From Sinorhizobium sp. RAC02 (lineage in GTDB: Bacteria; Pseudomonadota; Alphaproteobacteria; Rhizobiales; Rhizobiaceae), in NCBI RefSeq assembly GCF_001713395.1, contig NZ_CP016452.1, forward strand, positions 1,116,001-1,180,000: 64,000 nt of DNA. Reading direction: 5' to 3'. This document shows positions 16,297 through 25,033 of the stretch, piece by piece. Position numbers and translations under genes: made by a program. Position 1 is the stretch's first letter, and each line of letters opens with the position of its first letter. Below the pieces are notes generated by a model, which had not been told where the DNA came from, did not search any database, and saw nothing but the letters and a program-made list of their open reading frames with translations.

Positions 16297-16969
16297 AAGC
16301 GTCGATCTCGAGGTCGACCCGCGTGAGATCGTCGTTATCCTCGGACCCAATGGTGCGGGCAAGACGACGCTGCTCAACTCGATCTCGGGTGTGGCTCGTC
16401 CCACGGCCGGCACCATTCACTTCGAGGGCCGCGATATCACCGGCGCGCGACCGGAGCAGGTGGTGCGCATGGGGCTTACTCACTGCCCGGAGGGGCGGCA
16501 GATCTTCCAGCGCCTGACGGTCGAGGAAAACCTCGTCGCCGCCCATATCGGCCGTGCCGGCAAGAGTTTCGAGGCGTTGCGGACAGAGGTGTTTGACCTC
16601 TTTCCCGTTCTCAAGGAGCGCCGCAACGGCATGGCGAGCCGCATGTCCGGCGGCCAGCAGCAGATGCTGGCGATCGGTCGTGCGCTGATGGCGGAACCGA
16701 CGCTTCTCATGCTGGACGAACCCTCTCTCGGCCTTGCTCCGAAGATCGTCCACCAGATCTTCCGCATCATCCTCGACCTGTCGAAAACCGGCATGTCGAT
16801 CCTGCTCGTGGAGCAGAATGTCCAGCTTGCGCTGGAATGCGGCGACTATGGCTATCTGTTCAACATGGGGCAGGTGAAGCTCCATGGACCTGCGCAGGAA
16901 ATGGCGGAGCACTCGGCGCTGGGCGAACTCTATCTCGGCGGGGCCAACGAGGACACCGTCCGTGTTTGA
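16220..16969 (+). CDS. Branched-chain-amino-acid-type ABC ATPase (LivF-like)
   Basis: I choose the ATG at 16220; an in-frame TTG at 16199 is less likely. The 249-aa product has Walker A GPNGAGKTT, the LivF-typical THCPEGRQIFQRLTVEENL, signature MSGGQQQMLAIGRALM, Walker B LLMLDEPSLGLAP and switch VEQNVQLAL. It forms the heterodimeric motor with the LivG-like protein. Its end overlaps the start chosen for the oxidase gene by eight bases. Confidence 0.88.
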   Translation: MTSMTSEPLLKIAGLSSGYGRVGVLESVDLEVDPREIVVILGPNGAGKTTLLNSISGVARPTAGTIHFEGRDITGARPEQVVRMGLTHCPEGRQIFQRLTVEENLVAAHIGRAGKSFEALRTEVFDLFPVLKERRNGMASRMSGGQQQMLAIGRALMAEPTLLMLDEPSLGLAPKIVHQIFRIILDLSKTGMSILLVEQNVQLALECGDYGYLFNMGQVKLHGPAQEMAEHSALGELYLGGANEDTVRV

Positions 16970-18251
16970 CGTCGACTGGAAGAACCCGCATCTATGGCGG
17001 AAGACGACAGCAACCCGAAATGCTTCTCCCGCACTCGCCGATGATATCGAGACTGACGTGCTTGTGGTCGGCGGCGGTTTTACCGGTCTCGCCGCGGCGC
17101 TGGGTGCGCGCGATAGCGGGGCGAGCGTCGTTCTTCTCGAGGGCAACGAGATTGGCTCGGCTGCGTCCGGCCGCAACAACGGTCTCGTCATTTCGCATCA
17201 TTCCAAGGCCTCGCCCTCCGAACTCGAAGCGAGTTTTGGGAAGGTGCATGGCGCGCGGTTCAACGCTCTTGTCGCAGGCGCAGCCGATGTCGCCTTCGGG
17301 CTGATGCAGCGCTTCGGCATTGATGCCCATCAAGTCCAGGAGGGCTGGATCCAGCCGGCGCACACGAAGGCGACGCTCGCTCGTGCGCGTCGGTTCCATG
17401 ACGAATGGCGAGCCTTCGGCGCGCACGTCTCCTGGCTCGACCGGGACGAGGTGACGGAGAGGGTGGGAAGCCCGTATCTTGGTGGCTGGATGGTGCGCAA
17501 TTCCGGGCATATCAATCCCTTCGCGATGACGGTCGGGCTTGCCGGCGCGGTCGAGCGCGACGGCGTGAGGCTCTTCGAAAACACCCGGGCGCTCCGTCTG
17601 GAGCGGGTGGCGGCGGGTTGGAAAGTCTACGCAAGCAGCGGCAGCGTGACCGCGCGCGAGGTTGTGCTGGCCACAAATGCATTGACGGATGACCTATGGC
17701 CCAGCTTGAAGCGCACGCTCATTCCGATGAAGGTCTTTCAAGCGGCAACTGAGCCGCTCGCCGAGGACCTGAGGGCACAGATTCTCGTCGGCAATCCGGC
17801 GGTCTCCGATATGCGCAACGACCTTCGCTACTTCCACTATGACCGCGACGGACGTCTTGTCAGTGGTGCGACGCATACATTCTGGCATGACGAGGCGGCC
17901 CGCGGGCGGGCCAAGGTTGCGAAAATGCTCGCCAGCACCTTCAAGGCATTTGGCGGCGAACCGCGCATTACCGAATATTGGCATGGTACCTTCGCGGTGG
18001 TTCCGGATCTGAAGCCGCACCTCTATCGGCTGGCACCGGGCCTGGTCTTCGGCGGCCTGTATTCCGGCCGGGGCGTGGCGCTTTCTATGGCTCTGGGGCA
18101 GGAGATCGGCCGTTGGGCTGCCGGCCGCCGGACCGATGCGGACATGCCGCTGCCCGTGACCGCGATGAAGCCGATCGCCTTCCATTCCCTCGCCGTGCAG
18201 GTGGCCAATCGCATTCATCCGTGGAACCGCTTCAAGGACAGGCGTGCCTGA
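16962..18251 (+). CDS. DadA/DAO-family FAD-dependent amino-acid oxidase-like enzyme, cluster A
   Basis: The start is GTG 16962, overlapping the livF stop, with GAGGA eight bases upstream. The 429-aa product has an FAD fold (DVLVVGGGFTGLAAALGARD, then SAASGRNNGLVISHH) and the DAO C-terminal motif (FGGLYSGRGVALSMALGQEI). The family oxidises primary or secondary amines of amino acids to imines. Sitting as the last gene of the Liv operon, it likely acts on the imported compound. It is clearly paralogous to the oxidase at 31422 (shared GW.QPAH and HDEW.A.GA blocks). Confidence 0.82.
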   Translation: MFDVDWKNPHLWRKTTATRNASPALADDIETDVLVVGGGFTGLAAALGARDSGASVVLLEGNEIGSAASGRNNGLVISHHSKASPSELEASFGKVHGARFNALVAGAADVAFGLMQRFGIDAHQVQEGWIQPAHTKATLARARRFHDEWRAFGAHVSWLDRDEVTERVGSPYLGGWMVRNSGHINPFAMTVGLAGAVERDGVRLFENTRALRLERVAAGWKVYASSGSVTAREVVLATNALTDDLWPSLKRTLIPMKVFQAATEPLAEDLRAQILVGNPAVSDMRNDLRYFHYDRDGRLVSGATHTFWHDEAARGRAKVAKMLASTFKAFGGEPRITEYWHGTFAVVPDLKPHLYRLAPGLVFGGLYSGRGVALSMALGQEIGRWAAGRRTDADMPLPVTAMKPIAFHSLAVQVANRIHPWNRFKDRRA

Positions 18252-18272
18252 CCTTGAAGCGTCGCCGGGGCG

Positions 18273-18809
18273 TTACCGCTTACCGTCGAGATTGCGGAAG
18301 TAGCGAACCTCGATCGCGCGCAGGATATCGCGCGGTTCTTCGTCGTAGCTTTCGGAAAACTGGTCATCGCCACTTTCAATCGTGATTGCCCAGCGGCCAC
18401 GATGCGGGTTGAGCGCGCAATCCGGGAAATTCATGTGATGGTGCCAGGATTTGCCGGCATCATCGATCTCGACGAGACGGCGCAGCAGCGGCGACCCGTC
18501 TAGCAATGCGCCTTCGGCACTTGCCGGGTGGCCTGCATCCAGGATGTCGTCGCCATGCAGCATCTTCACAAGTTGCTTGTCCACTTCCGGAAAGCCGTCC
18601 GAGGGGGCGATGTAGGCAGTCTGCGTTGAATCGTCTTCCACGACGGCTGCATAGCGGCCCTCGAAAGGGTTGAAACGGCAGCCGGGAGACAGAACGTGCG
18701 AATGCCATGCCTTCCCCTCGCTTTGAAGACGGTTGGCAAGCGGCAAGCACTCTTCAAGCGCAATGGTTTTGTAGTTGATCGAGCCGTGGTGGACAGTGCC
18801 GTTGCACAT
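18273..18809 (-). CDS. Unknown 178-aa protein with an internal duplicated WHxH/Cys/NP motif
   Basis: No family is recognised. Two copies of W-H-[SH]-H-x5-C-x2-N-P-x2-G-R occur at residues 35-52 (WHSH...C44...NP...GR) and 122-139 (WHHH...C131...NP...GR), each followed by an acidic beta-like segment (AAVVEDD, AITIESGDD). His and Cys at fixed spacing suggest a metal-binding or cupin-like repeat. There is no signal peptide. It lies 33 bases downstream of the SDR gene at 18843 and is almost certainly in the same transcript, convergent with the cluster A oxidase. A role in cluster B catabolism is inferred. Confidence 0.7.
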   Translation of the reverse strand: MCNGTVHHGSINYKTIALEECLPLANRLQSEGKAWHSHVLSPGCRFNPFEGRYAAVVEDDSTQTAYIAPSDGFPEVDKQLVKMLHGDDILDAGHPASAEGALLDGSPLLRRLVEIDDAGKSWHHHMNFPDCALNPHRGRWAITIESGDDQFSESYDEEPRDILRAIEVRYFRNLDGKR

Positions 18810-18842
18810 GGGAATGCCTTTTGTTGGATTTCGGGGTGGGGA

Positions 18843-19556
18843 TCAGCCCTTCGAGAAACGCGTTCCGCCGACAACCTGTCGGGTCGGCATCATCTCGACG
18901 GTGGAAATATCGGTCGCCGGCGGGGTGGCGAGCATGTGGAGGATCGTCTGGGCGACATCGTCCGGGAGGATGCATTCGTAGCCATCGTAAAAATCAGTAT
19001 CCATCTCGAGCTGGCCGTGAATGCCGGTTCGCACACGGCCAAGGCGGATTTCGCCGACCCGGATAGGCGTGTCCTGAAGATCGAAGCGCAGATTTGCCGC
19101 AACCGACTGCATGGCGGCCTTGGTGGCGCTGTAGGCGCCGGGGCCCGCGCCCGCTACATTGCCGCAAATCGAGCCCAGCAGCACGATCGAGCCGCGCTGG
19201 CGCTCGACCATCCCGGGAACGACGGCGCGCAAGATGTTGAACATGCCGGTGACATTGACGGCGATCAGTTGCGCGATCGTCTCTGCCGGTGTCCGATGGA
19301 TCGGCAGGTTTGGTCCGAGAAGGCCGGCGCCGTGGATCAGAACGTCCGCCGTCACGCCCACCAGTGCGGCGTCGACCGCCTCGGCATCGGAGATATCGAC
19401 CGCAATACCCGTGCAGCCACATGCGTCGGAGAGTTGTTCAAGGGCATCCCGGCGCGTCCCAAGGGCAAGAACCTGAAAGCCCTTTTCCGTTAGCTGTCGC
19501 GTCACGGCCTGGCCGATGCCGCCTGTTGCCCCCGTCACGATTGCTGTTCCAGCCAT
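18843..19556 (-). CDS. Short-chain dehydrogenase/reductase, cluster B
   Basis: The 237-aa protein has the SDR cofactor motif TGATGGIGQAVT (residues 8-19), the substrate/active-site segment LLGSICGNVAGAGPGAYSATKAA with YxxxK, and the following RVGEIRLGRVRT region. It uses NAD(P)H to oxidise or reduce an alcohol/ketone; the substrate is unknown. The intergenic region upstream holds an ATGTTA-N7-TAACAT inverted repeat, a variant of the cluster B operator. Confidence 0.85.
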   Translation of the reverse strand: MAGTAIVTGATGGIGQAVTRQLTEKGFQVLALGTRRDALEQLSDACGCTGIAVDISDAEAVDAALVGVTADVLIHGAGLLGPNLPIHRTPAETIAQLIAVNVTGMFNILRAVVPGMVERQRGSIVLLGSICGNVAGAGPGAYSATKAAMQSVAANLRFDLQDTPIRVGEIRLGRVRTGIHGQLEMDTDFYDGYECILPDDVAQTILHMLATPPATDISTVEMMPTRQVVGGTRFSKG

Positions 19557-19580
19557 CCGTTTTCTCCACCAGAGGGCGCC

Positions 19581-19599
19581 ATGTTATTTGTTGTAACAT
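19581..19599. promoter_or_regulatory. Candidate cluster B GntR operator, SDR promoter copy
   Basis: ATGTTA-TTTGTTG-TAACAT is a 6-bp inverted repeat that contains TTGTTGTAACAT, close to the perfect palindrome TTGTTATAACAA at 25002. It lies 25-43 bases before the SDR start. Confidence 0.5.
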
Positions 19600-19777
19600 T
19601 TTGCGTGACGCGCTCTTGCGCGTCAAGGAAAAGATGCAGGAAATCGCCGACTTATGATGAAAAGGTGTGTCGCGGGTTCGCGACTGAAGATGGCAAAAAA
19701 GCGAAACAACGCCCACAATACGGCGCGTGCAGGACGTACCGCGCTGCCCCGGGGCTTGGGCATCCTGTGCTTCGGTC

Positions 19778-20512
19778 TTACCGGCCAGCCTTTTGGCGGC
19801 GCTCTGCTCCCTGCTGCGCCGTGATCATATCCAGCAGCGTATCGGCTGCGAAATTGATGTCGATGACGACGGCACTCGCGAGACGTTCGGGGTCGCGCGA
19901 ATGAAGGGCGCGGACCATCGTGTGGTGATTGTTTATGCCCTGGTCCATCTGGCCGAAGCTGGGATAGATGACGTTCAGGTAGGAACTGTTCATCATCCAG
20001 CGCTTCTCGATCATTCGCACCAGCTCGCTCATGCCGCTGGCACGGTAGATCGCGAAGTGGAATTCCCAGTTCAATTCCATGACCTGGGCGTAGTCTTTCC
20101 GCTCGTTCGCCTCCACCATCATCTCGTTGATGCGCGTGATGTTGGCGATGCCCTCGTCGGTGATGCGCATGGCCGCCTCGCGCGCGGCCAAGGCCTCGAG
20201 TGCCGTGCGGATTTTTGTCAGTTCGACGATCCGCTCCGTCGTGAGCGTCGGCACATAGACGGAGCCGTTCGGCCGCATTTCGAGAATGCCCTCGGCGGCA
20301 AGGTTGTAAAGTGCTTCCCGGGCGGGCGTCAGGCTTACGTCGAGCGCGGTTGCGACCGCACGGATCGTCAATTTCTGGCCGGGCTTGAAACGGCCAGCCA
20401 TGATGGCGCTTCCAAGCTGGGTGCGGACCTGCTGGCCGAGGGTCTCGCTACGACCGATCGGCGCCAGATCCACGCCGGCCAGCGAAACGTCCAAAGGCTT
20501 CTTCTTGCTCAT
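19778..20512 (-). CDS. GntR-family transcriptional regulator (FCD type), cluster B
   Basis: I use the ATG at 20512; a GTG at 20545 is also in frame. The 244-aa product has the winged helix (GQQVRTQLGSAIMAGRFKPG...ALDVSLTPAREALYNLA) and the FCD domain (ELTKIRTALEALAAREAAM, ELNWEFHFAIYRASG, NNHHTMVRALHSRDPE) with metal-type His residues. It lies directly downstream of the aap transporter genes on the same strand. Its promoter region has a degenerate copy of the TTGTTATAACAA-type site, consistent with autoregulation and repression of cluster B. Confidence 0.87.
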   Translation of the reverse strand: MSKKKPLDVSLAGVDLAPIGRSETLGQQVRTQLGSAIMAGRFKPGQKLTIRAVATALDVSLTPAREALYNLAAEGILEMRPNGSVYVPTLTTERIVELTKIRTALEALAAREAAMRITDEGIANITRINEMMVEANERKDYAQVMELNWEFHFAIYRASGMSELVRMIEKRWMMNSSYLNVIYPSFGQMDQGINNHHTMVRALHSRDPERLASAVVIDINFAADTLLDMITAQQGAERRQKAGR

Positions 20513-20575
20513 TCTGCCGCCAAACTGTGTGAACCTGCCGACCACGCGGCAGTCCCGCTCATCGTATTTCTGTTA

Positions 20576-20593
20576 CTTGTCATTGCATACAAG
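20576..20593. promoter_or_regulatory. Candidate cluster B GntR operator, regulator promoter copy
   Basis: CTTGT-CATTGCAT-ACAAG is an inverted repeat in the context TTACTTGTCAT, matching ATACTTGTTAT at the divergent aapJ/E1 alpha promoter. It lies 64 bases upstream of the GntR start. Confidence 0.4.
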
Positions 20594-20625
20594 AGCGAGA
20601 CAAGCCGCACAACTCTCTCCCCGTC

Positions 20626-21369
20626 TCAGTGACTGAGGACCTGGCTCAGGAATGTGCGGGTTCGCTCACTCTTCGGATTGTCGAACAGGTCCGCCGGAGG
20701 GCCTTCCTCAACGATCTCGCCCTTGTCCATGAAGATGACACGGTCAGCGACCTGGCGGGCAAACCCCATTTCATGGGTCACGCATACCATCGTCATGCCG
20801 TCGTTCGCCAACTCCACCATGACGTCCAGCACCTCCTTGATCATTTCCGGATCGAGGGCGGAGGTGGGTTCGTCAAAGAGGAGGATCTTCGGCTTCATGC
20901 ACAGCGCGCGTGCAATGGCGACGCGCTGCTGCTGGCCGCCGGAGAGCTGGCCGGGGAATTTCTCAGCCTGCTCGGGAATGCGAACGCGCTCCAGATACGT
21001 CATGGCAGTCGCCTCGGCTTCCTCTATCGGTACCTTGCGGGCGAGGGTAGGGGCGAGCGTGCAGTTCTCCAGCACGGTCAGGTGCGGAAACAGATTGAAA
21101 TGCTGGAACACCATGCCGACTTCCCGGCGGATATGATCGATCTTGGCGATATCGTCATTCAGTTCGGTGCCGAGAACGTTGATCAGGCCATCCTGATGTT
21201 CTTCCAACCGGTTGATGCAGCGGATCAGGGTAGACTTGCCAGAGCCCGACGGGCCGCAGATGACGATCCGCTCGCCCGTGGGGACCTCCAGGTTGATATC
21301 CCGCAGGACCTGGAAGCGGCCGTAAAACTTGTTCATGCCGGAAATGTGGACCGCGGCTTCGCTCATCAC
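20626..21369 (-). CDS. aapP: General L-amino-acid ABC transporter ATPase (AapP-like)
   Basis: The 247-aa ATPase is of the polar amino-acid uptake family: Walker [11 protein letters not shown]-loop [16 protein letters not shown], signature [16 protein letters not shown], Walker [15 protein letters not shown] and switch [14 protein letters not shown]. It energises import through the two AapQ/M-like permeases encoded immediately upstream; the gap to the M gene is nine bases. The order J-Q-M-P on one strand is the rhizobial Aap arrangement. Confidence 0.88.
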   Translation of the reverse strand: MMSEAAVHISGMNKFYGRFQVLRDINLEVPTGERIVICGPSGSGKSTLIRCINRLEEHQDGLINVLGTELNDDIAKIDHIRREVGMVFQHFNLFPHLTVLENCTLAPTLARKVPIEEAEATAMTYLERVRIPEQAEKFPGQLSGGQQQRVAIARALCMKPKILLFDEPTSALDPEMIKEVLDVMVELANDGMTMVCVTHEMGFARQVADRVIFMDKGEIVEEGPPADLFDNPKSERTRTFLSQVLSH

Positions 21370-21378
21370 GAATCTCTT

Positions 21379-22491
21379 TCAATGCTGGCCGATACGCATG
21401 CGCCGTTCGAGATAGGCGCCATAGCGGGAGAGGCTGAAAACGAACAGGAAGTAGACGAGACCGACGAAAATATAGACCTCGAAGTAGGCGAAGGACCATT
21501 CGCCCGTGCCGTAGGCCGCATGGCCGGAGGCAAGAATATCGAAGAAGCCGATGATCACGATCAGCGAGGTCTCCTTGAAGGTGATCACGAGCTGGTTGAT
21601 CGTCGGCGGCAGGGCATTGCGGAAGGCCTGCGGCAGGATGATGCGGCCGGTGCGCTGCCAATAGCCAAGCCCGAGCGCTTTCGCAGCCTCTTCCTGCCCG
21701 ACGGGAACGGATTGAATGCCGCTGCGGATGATCTCGGCCTGATACGCGGCGAAGAAAAGCGCAAAGCCGATGATGACGCGCCAGATCTTGTCACCCTGCA
21801 GCCAGCCGGGCAACACGAAGGGGAGGATCAGTGCCGCGGTAAAGAGGATGGTGATGAGGGGCAGGGAGCGCACGCCGTCGATGAATGCGCCCGTGGTCCT
21901 CGAAACGACGGGCAGTTCCGAACGCCGCAAGAGCGCCAGCGCGATCGCCATCGGCATGCCGATCAGCACGCCCGCGGCATAAAGGAAGACCGTCAGCGTC
22001 AGGCCGCCCCAGTCAGCCGGCATGACAACAGGCATTCCGAAAACGCCACCACGCATGAGGATATAGAAGACCAGAAAGCCGGTGCACCAGAGGCTTGCCA
22101 GCCGCAACGGCTTCCAGAACCATGGCACGCAGGACAAGACGATCGTGACCACCATTGCAATGCAGGCGAGCATCGAGCGCCACTGTTCGTCATAGGGGAA
22201 CAGGCCGAAGGTGATGATGCGCCAGCGCTGATGGATCACCGCCCAGCAGGCGCCTTCAATGCCGCGACAGACTGCCGAGGTACCGTCAGGCGAGATCCAA
22301 ACGGCATTCAGAATGGCCCAATCGGCGGCCAGGAAGGCGAAATAGGCGAGGAAGATGATCCCCGACACCGAAATGACGGCATTGAAAGGGGTCCGAAAAT
22401 AACGCCGGCGGATTTTTTCCAGCACGCCTGTGGGGCGAAAGCCGGAGGCGTTCAGTGGAGAAACGGTGGTTGTCGCGGAAACGGTTGCCAT
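21379..22491 (-). CDS. aapM: General L-amino-acid ABC transporter permease (AapM-like)
   Basis: The 370-aa permease carries an N-terminal extension with several membrane segments before the His/Glu/Gln-type permease core. The core contains RSLPLITILFTAALILPF, QAEIIRSGIQSVPVGQEEAAKALGL and ALPPTINQLVITFKETSL. This long form is typical of AapM/BztC-like proteins rather than simple HisQ/M. AAGAGAG lies before the ATG. It forms the channel with the AapQ-like protein. Confidence 0.87.
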   Translation of the reverse strand: MATVSATTTVSPLNASGFRPTGVLEKIRRRYFRTPFNAVISVSGIIFLAYFAFLAADWAILNAVWISPDGTSAVCRGIEGACWAVIHQRWRIITFGLFPYDEQWRSMLACIAMVVTIVLSCVPWFWKPLRLASLWCTGFLVFYILMRGGVFGMPVVMPADWGGLTLTVFLYAAGVLIGMPMAIALALLRRSELPVVSRTTGAFIDGVRSLPLITILFTAALILPFVLPGWLQGDKIWRVIIGFALFFAAYQAEIIRSGIQSVPVGQEEAAKALGLGYWQRTGRIILPQAFRNALPPTINQLVITFKETSLIVIIGFFDILASGHAAYGTGEWSFAYFEVYIFVGLVYFLFVFSLSRYGAYLERRMRIGQH

Positions 22492-22501
22492 GGGGCTCTC
22501 T

Positions 22502-23662
22502 TCAGGTTCTCAGCTGCGTGCCCTTGAGGGCAATCGCCTTGTTGACGCGATTGAGCACGAAGGAGAGCGTGTTGTTCATGATGAGGAAGCCGGCCATCAG
22601 GATTGCGATCAGCTCGAGTGTCTGGCCGCTCTGGTTGATGGAAACGGAAATGACCGAGAAGAAGTCCGCAAAACCGACGACGATGCCGAGCGTCGTCGCC
22701 TTGAACAGCCAGACATATTGGTTGATCAGCGTGGGGAGAACGGCGCGGATGGCGAGCGGAAGATGCACGCGCGAAAAGACATGCCACGGCGAAAGGCCGA
22801 GGGCACGCGCCGCCTCGACCTGCCCCTTGCCGACCGAGATGAAACCGGCGCGGATGACCTCGGCGATATAGGTGCCGCCATAGATGGCGGTGGCGATGGC
22901 AAGCGCCGCCATTTCCGGTGGGACGGTGATGCCGCCGCGGAAATTGAGGCCTTGCAGCGAGGGGATGGAGATGAGTGCAGAGCCCGGTTCGCGCGCATAG
23001 ACGAGGATGGCCGTCATGGCTGCCAGCGTGGTTGCGGCAATGATGCTTTGAACCTTTCCCCGGCTTCGAATGCGTCGGAAGCGGCGGGTCATCGAAAACC
23101 AGGCGAGGCAGGTAAGGCCGGCAACCAGCACCAGTGCCACGGCCGCAAACCATTTCCCTTCCACGTTCAGGCTCGGGATGAACACGCCACGGGCAGAGAG
23201 AAACACGGAATCGAACAGCGCATACGCCTGCTTGGGCGGCGGAAAATGCGTGAGCGCGGCATACCAGAACAGGGCCTGGAGGATGAGCGGCACGTTGCGG
23301 AAGGCTTCAATGTATAGCGTTCCGATGTCGTTGAGGACGCCGTTCGATGAAATCCGGAAAATCGCGATGACCAGGCCGACGATGTTGGCAAGCACGATGC
23401 TGAGCAGGCCAAGGAAGATTGTGTTGACGATGCCAACCCAGATCATGCGCGCATAGGAGCTGAACGGATCGAACGGGATCAGCGAAAAGCCGATTCTGAA
23501 GCCGGTCGACTTGTACAGGAAGTCGAAACCGCCCGTCATGCCTTGCGCGGCCATCTTGGCCGTCGCCTCATGCACGGCGCCCGTGATGGCAAGGACGAGA
23601 ATGACGAGAAAGGCGACCTGATAGATGACGTTGCGCGTTTTTCTGTTTCTCAATATCTGCAT
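22502..23662 (-). CDS. aapQ: General L-amino-acid ABC transporter permease (AapQ-like)
   Basis: The start is the ATG at 23662, preceded by GGAGAGG; an upstream in-frame start at 23704 would overlap that ribosome site. The 386-aa permease has a long central periplasmic/membrane insertion between the first segments and the core (YIEAFRNVPLILQALFWYAA; YIAEVIRAGFISVGKGQVEA; LPTLINQYVWLFKATTLG). Its length and insert match AapQ/BztB. It ends 10 bases before the AapM-like start. Confidence 0.87.
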   Translation of the reverse strand: MQILRNRKTRNVIYQVAFLVILVLAITGAVHEATAKMAAQGMTGGFDFLYKSTGFRIGFSLIPFDPFSSYARMIWVGIVNTIFLGLLSIVLANIVGLVIAIFRISSNGVLNDIGTLYIEAFRNVPLILQALFWYAALTHFPPPKQAYALFDSVFLSARGVFIPSLNVEGKWFAAVALVLVAGLTCLAWFSMTRRFRRIRSRGKVQSIIAATTLAAMTAILVYAREPGSALISIPSLQGLNFRGGITVPPEMAALAIATAIYGGTYIAEVIRAGFISVGKGQVEAARALGLSPWHVFSRVHLPLAIRAVLPTLINQYVWLFKATTLGIVVGFADFFSVISVSINQSGQTLELIAILMAGFLIMNNTLSFVLNRVNKAIALKGTQLRT

Positions 23663-23731
23663 CGGAACACCTCTCCGCTCTGATCGTGACCGCCGGCGCG
23701 TCAAGCACCGGCGGTCGTCTCGGGAGGAGGA

Positions 23732-24772
23732 TCAGTCGAGAACGAGCGGGTAGAGAATTCCGCCATTCTTGAGGAGCGCATTGACGCCACGTTCGACCTT
23801 GTAGGGCGAATCCTTACCGATGTTGCGGTCCCAGATTTCCGAATAGTTGCCGACGGTCTTGATGACGTTGTAGGCCCAGTCGTCCGTCAGGCCGAGCGGC
23901 GTACCCATGCCGGGCGTCGCACCCAGAAGCTTGCCGACCGCAGGCGTCGGGGGATTGGCCTTCATCTCGTCCACATTCGCGCTGGTCACCCCGGACTGTT
24001 CGGCCAGAAGCAATGCCGTCTGCACCCAGTTGGCGATATCGATCCAGTTGTCATCACCCTGGCGCATCACGATGCCCACCGGCTCGGCAGACAGGACGTC
24101 GGGAAGGATCACGAAGTCGTCCGCATTCTTTGCCTCGGTGGCGCGCAGGACGCCGAGCTGTAGGTCCCATTCCATCATGGCGTCGCAACGGCCCGAGAGG
24201 AAGGCAGCATTGGCTTCTTCCGTCTTTTCGAAGGGCACGACTTCGAGCTTGTAGCCGTTTTCGGCCTCATGCTCGACAGCATAGCGCTCCATCGTCGTGC
24301 CGGTTGGCAGGCAAAGCGTACCGCCATCCAGATCCTTGGCAGAGGTGATGTTCAGTTCCTTGCGAACCATGTAGTGGATCGCGGCCATCATGTAGGGCTG
24401 CGCGAACTGCGCGCGGATTTCGGTGTCGCGGCTGAACGTCCAGCCGGAGGACTTGATGACGAGATCCAGTTCGCCGGACTGGAGCGACGGCCAGCGTTGC
24501 GCCCAGCTTGTGGGCTTGACGTCGAGGTGATTTTCCCAGGCGCCGAAGACGGCGGTTGCTACGGCGCGGCAGAGGTCGATGTCGAACCCTTTCCAGTTGC
24601 CTTTGTCGTCGACTTCCGCGAGGCCCATGTAGGAGCCGTTGTGCCCGGTGCAGGAAAGCGCGCCGCGCTCCTTCACCTTCTTGAGTGTTTCACCGTACTC
24701 GGCGTGGGCCGGGGTGATGGAAAGAAGAACGGTACCCGCGAGCGCGGCCGCAAGTGTCAGCTTGATAGACAT
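23732..24772 (-). CDS. aapJ: General L-amino-acid ABC transporter binding protein (AapJ-like)
   Basis: The start is the ATG at 24772, with AAGGGGA just upstream. The 346-aa product has a signal peptide (MSIKLTLAAALAGTVLLSITPAHA) and the AapJ-type fold: VKERGALSCTGHNGSYMGLA, KGFDIDLCRAVATAVFG, WTFSRDTEI, LPTGTTMERYAVEHEAENG. It captures amino acids in the periplasm, and Aap systems have broad specificity. First gene of the leftward operon, it is divergent from the E1 alpha gene across a region with two copies of the cluster B operator. Confidence 0.88.
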   Translation of the reverse strand: MSIKLTLAAALAGTVLLSITPAHAEYGETLKKVKERGALSCTGHNGSYMGLAEVDDKGNWKGFDIDLCRAVATAVFGAWENHLDVKPTSWAQRWPSLQSGELDLVIKSSGWTFSRDTEIRAQFAQPYMMAAIHYMVRKELNITSAKDLDGGTLCLPTGTTMERYAVEHEAENGYKLEVVPFEKTEEANAAFLSGRCDAMMEWDLQLGVLRATEAKNADDFVILPDVLSAEPVGIVMRQGDDNWIDIANWVQTALLLAEQSGVTSANVDEMKANPPTPAVGKLLGATPGMGTPLGLTDDWAYNVIKTVGNYSEIWDRNIGKDSPYKVERGVNALLKNGGILYPLVLD

Positions 24773-24830
24773 GAATTCCCCTTTTTGTGCTGATTGGCGA
24801 TGACCGGGCGATCCGGGCATCAAAAGTTAT

Positions 24831-24842
24831 TTGTTATATAAT
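24831..24842. promoter_or_regulatory. Candidate cluster B GntR operator, aapJ promoter copy
   Basis: TTGTTATATAAT shares the first eight bases with the palindrome TTGTTATAACAA at 25002 and has the same TTAT upstream flank as the SDR copy. It lies about 60 bases upstream of the aapJ-like start. Confidence 0.45.
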
Positions 24843-25001
24843 ATGACGCCTTTCGCTTTTGTCCAGATGGATCGGCGCCTGGCGCAAGTTATTTCACAAT
24901 GCGTTGTTTTTACGGAATTTAACTGGATTTCTCGGGCCTTTGCCGCGGATTTTCTCCACAGGTGGCAAAAAACGAATTGCGCCCGGTTTCGAATATGATA
25001 C

Positions 25002-25013
25002 TTGTTATAACAA
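25002..25013. promoter_or_regulatory. Candidate cluster B GntR operator, perfect copy (TTGTTATAACAA)
   Basis: This perfect 12-bp palindrome lies 20 bases before the E1 alpha start, inside the divergent promoter with aapJ. Degenerate copies stand before the SDR, GntR and aapJ genes of the same cluster. Confidence 0.6.
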
Positions 25014-25033
25014 ATCTGAAGACGAGGATTACG

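Noticed and set aside
20629..22527. 632-codon plus-strand frame opposite the aap genes
   Set aside because: Overlaps aapP and aapM, whose motifs are intact on the other strand; the translation has no domain-like pattern.
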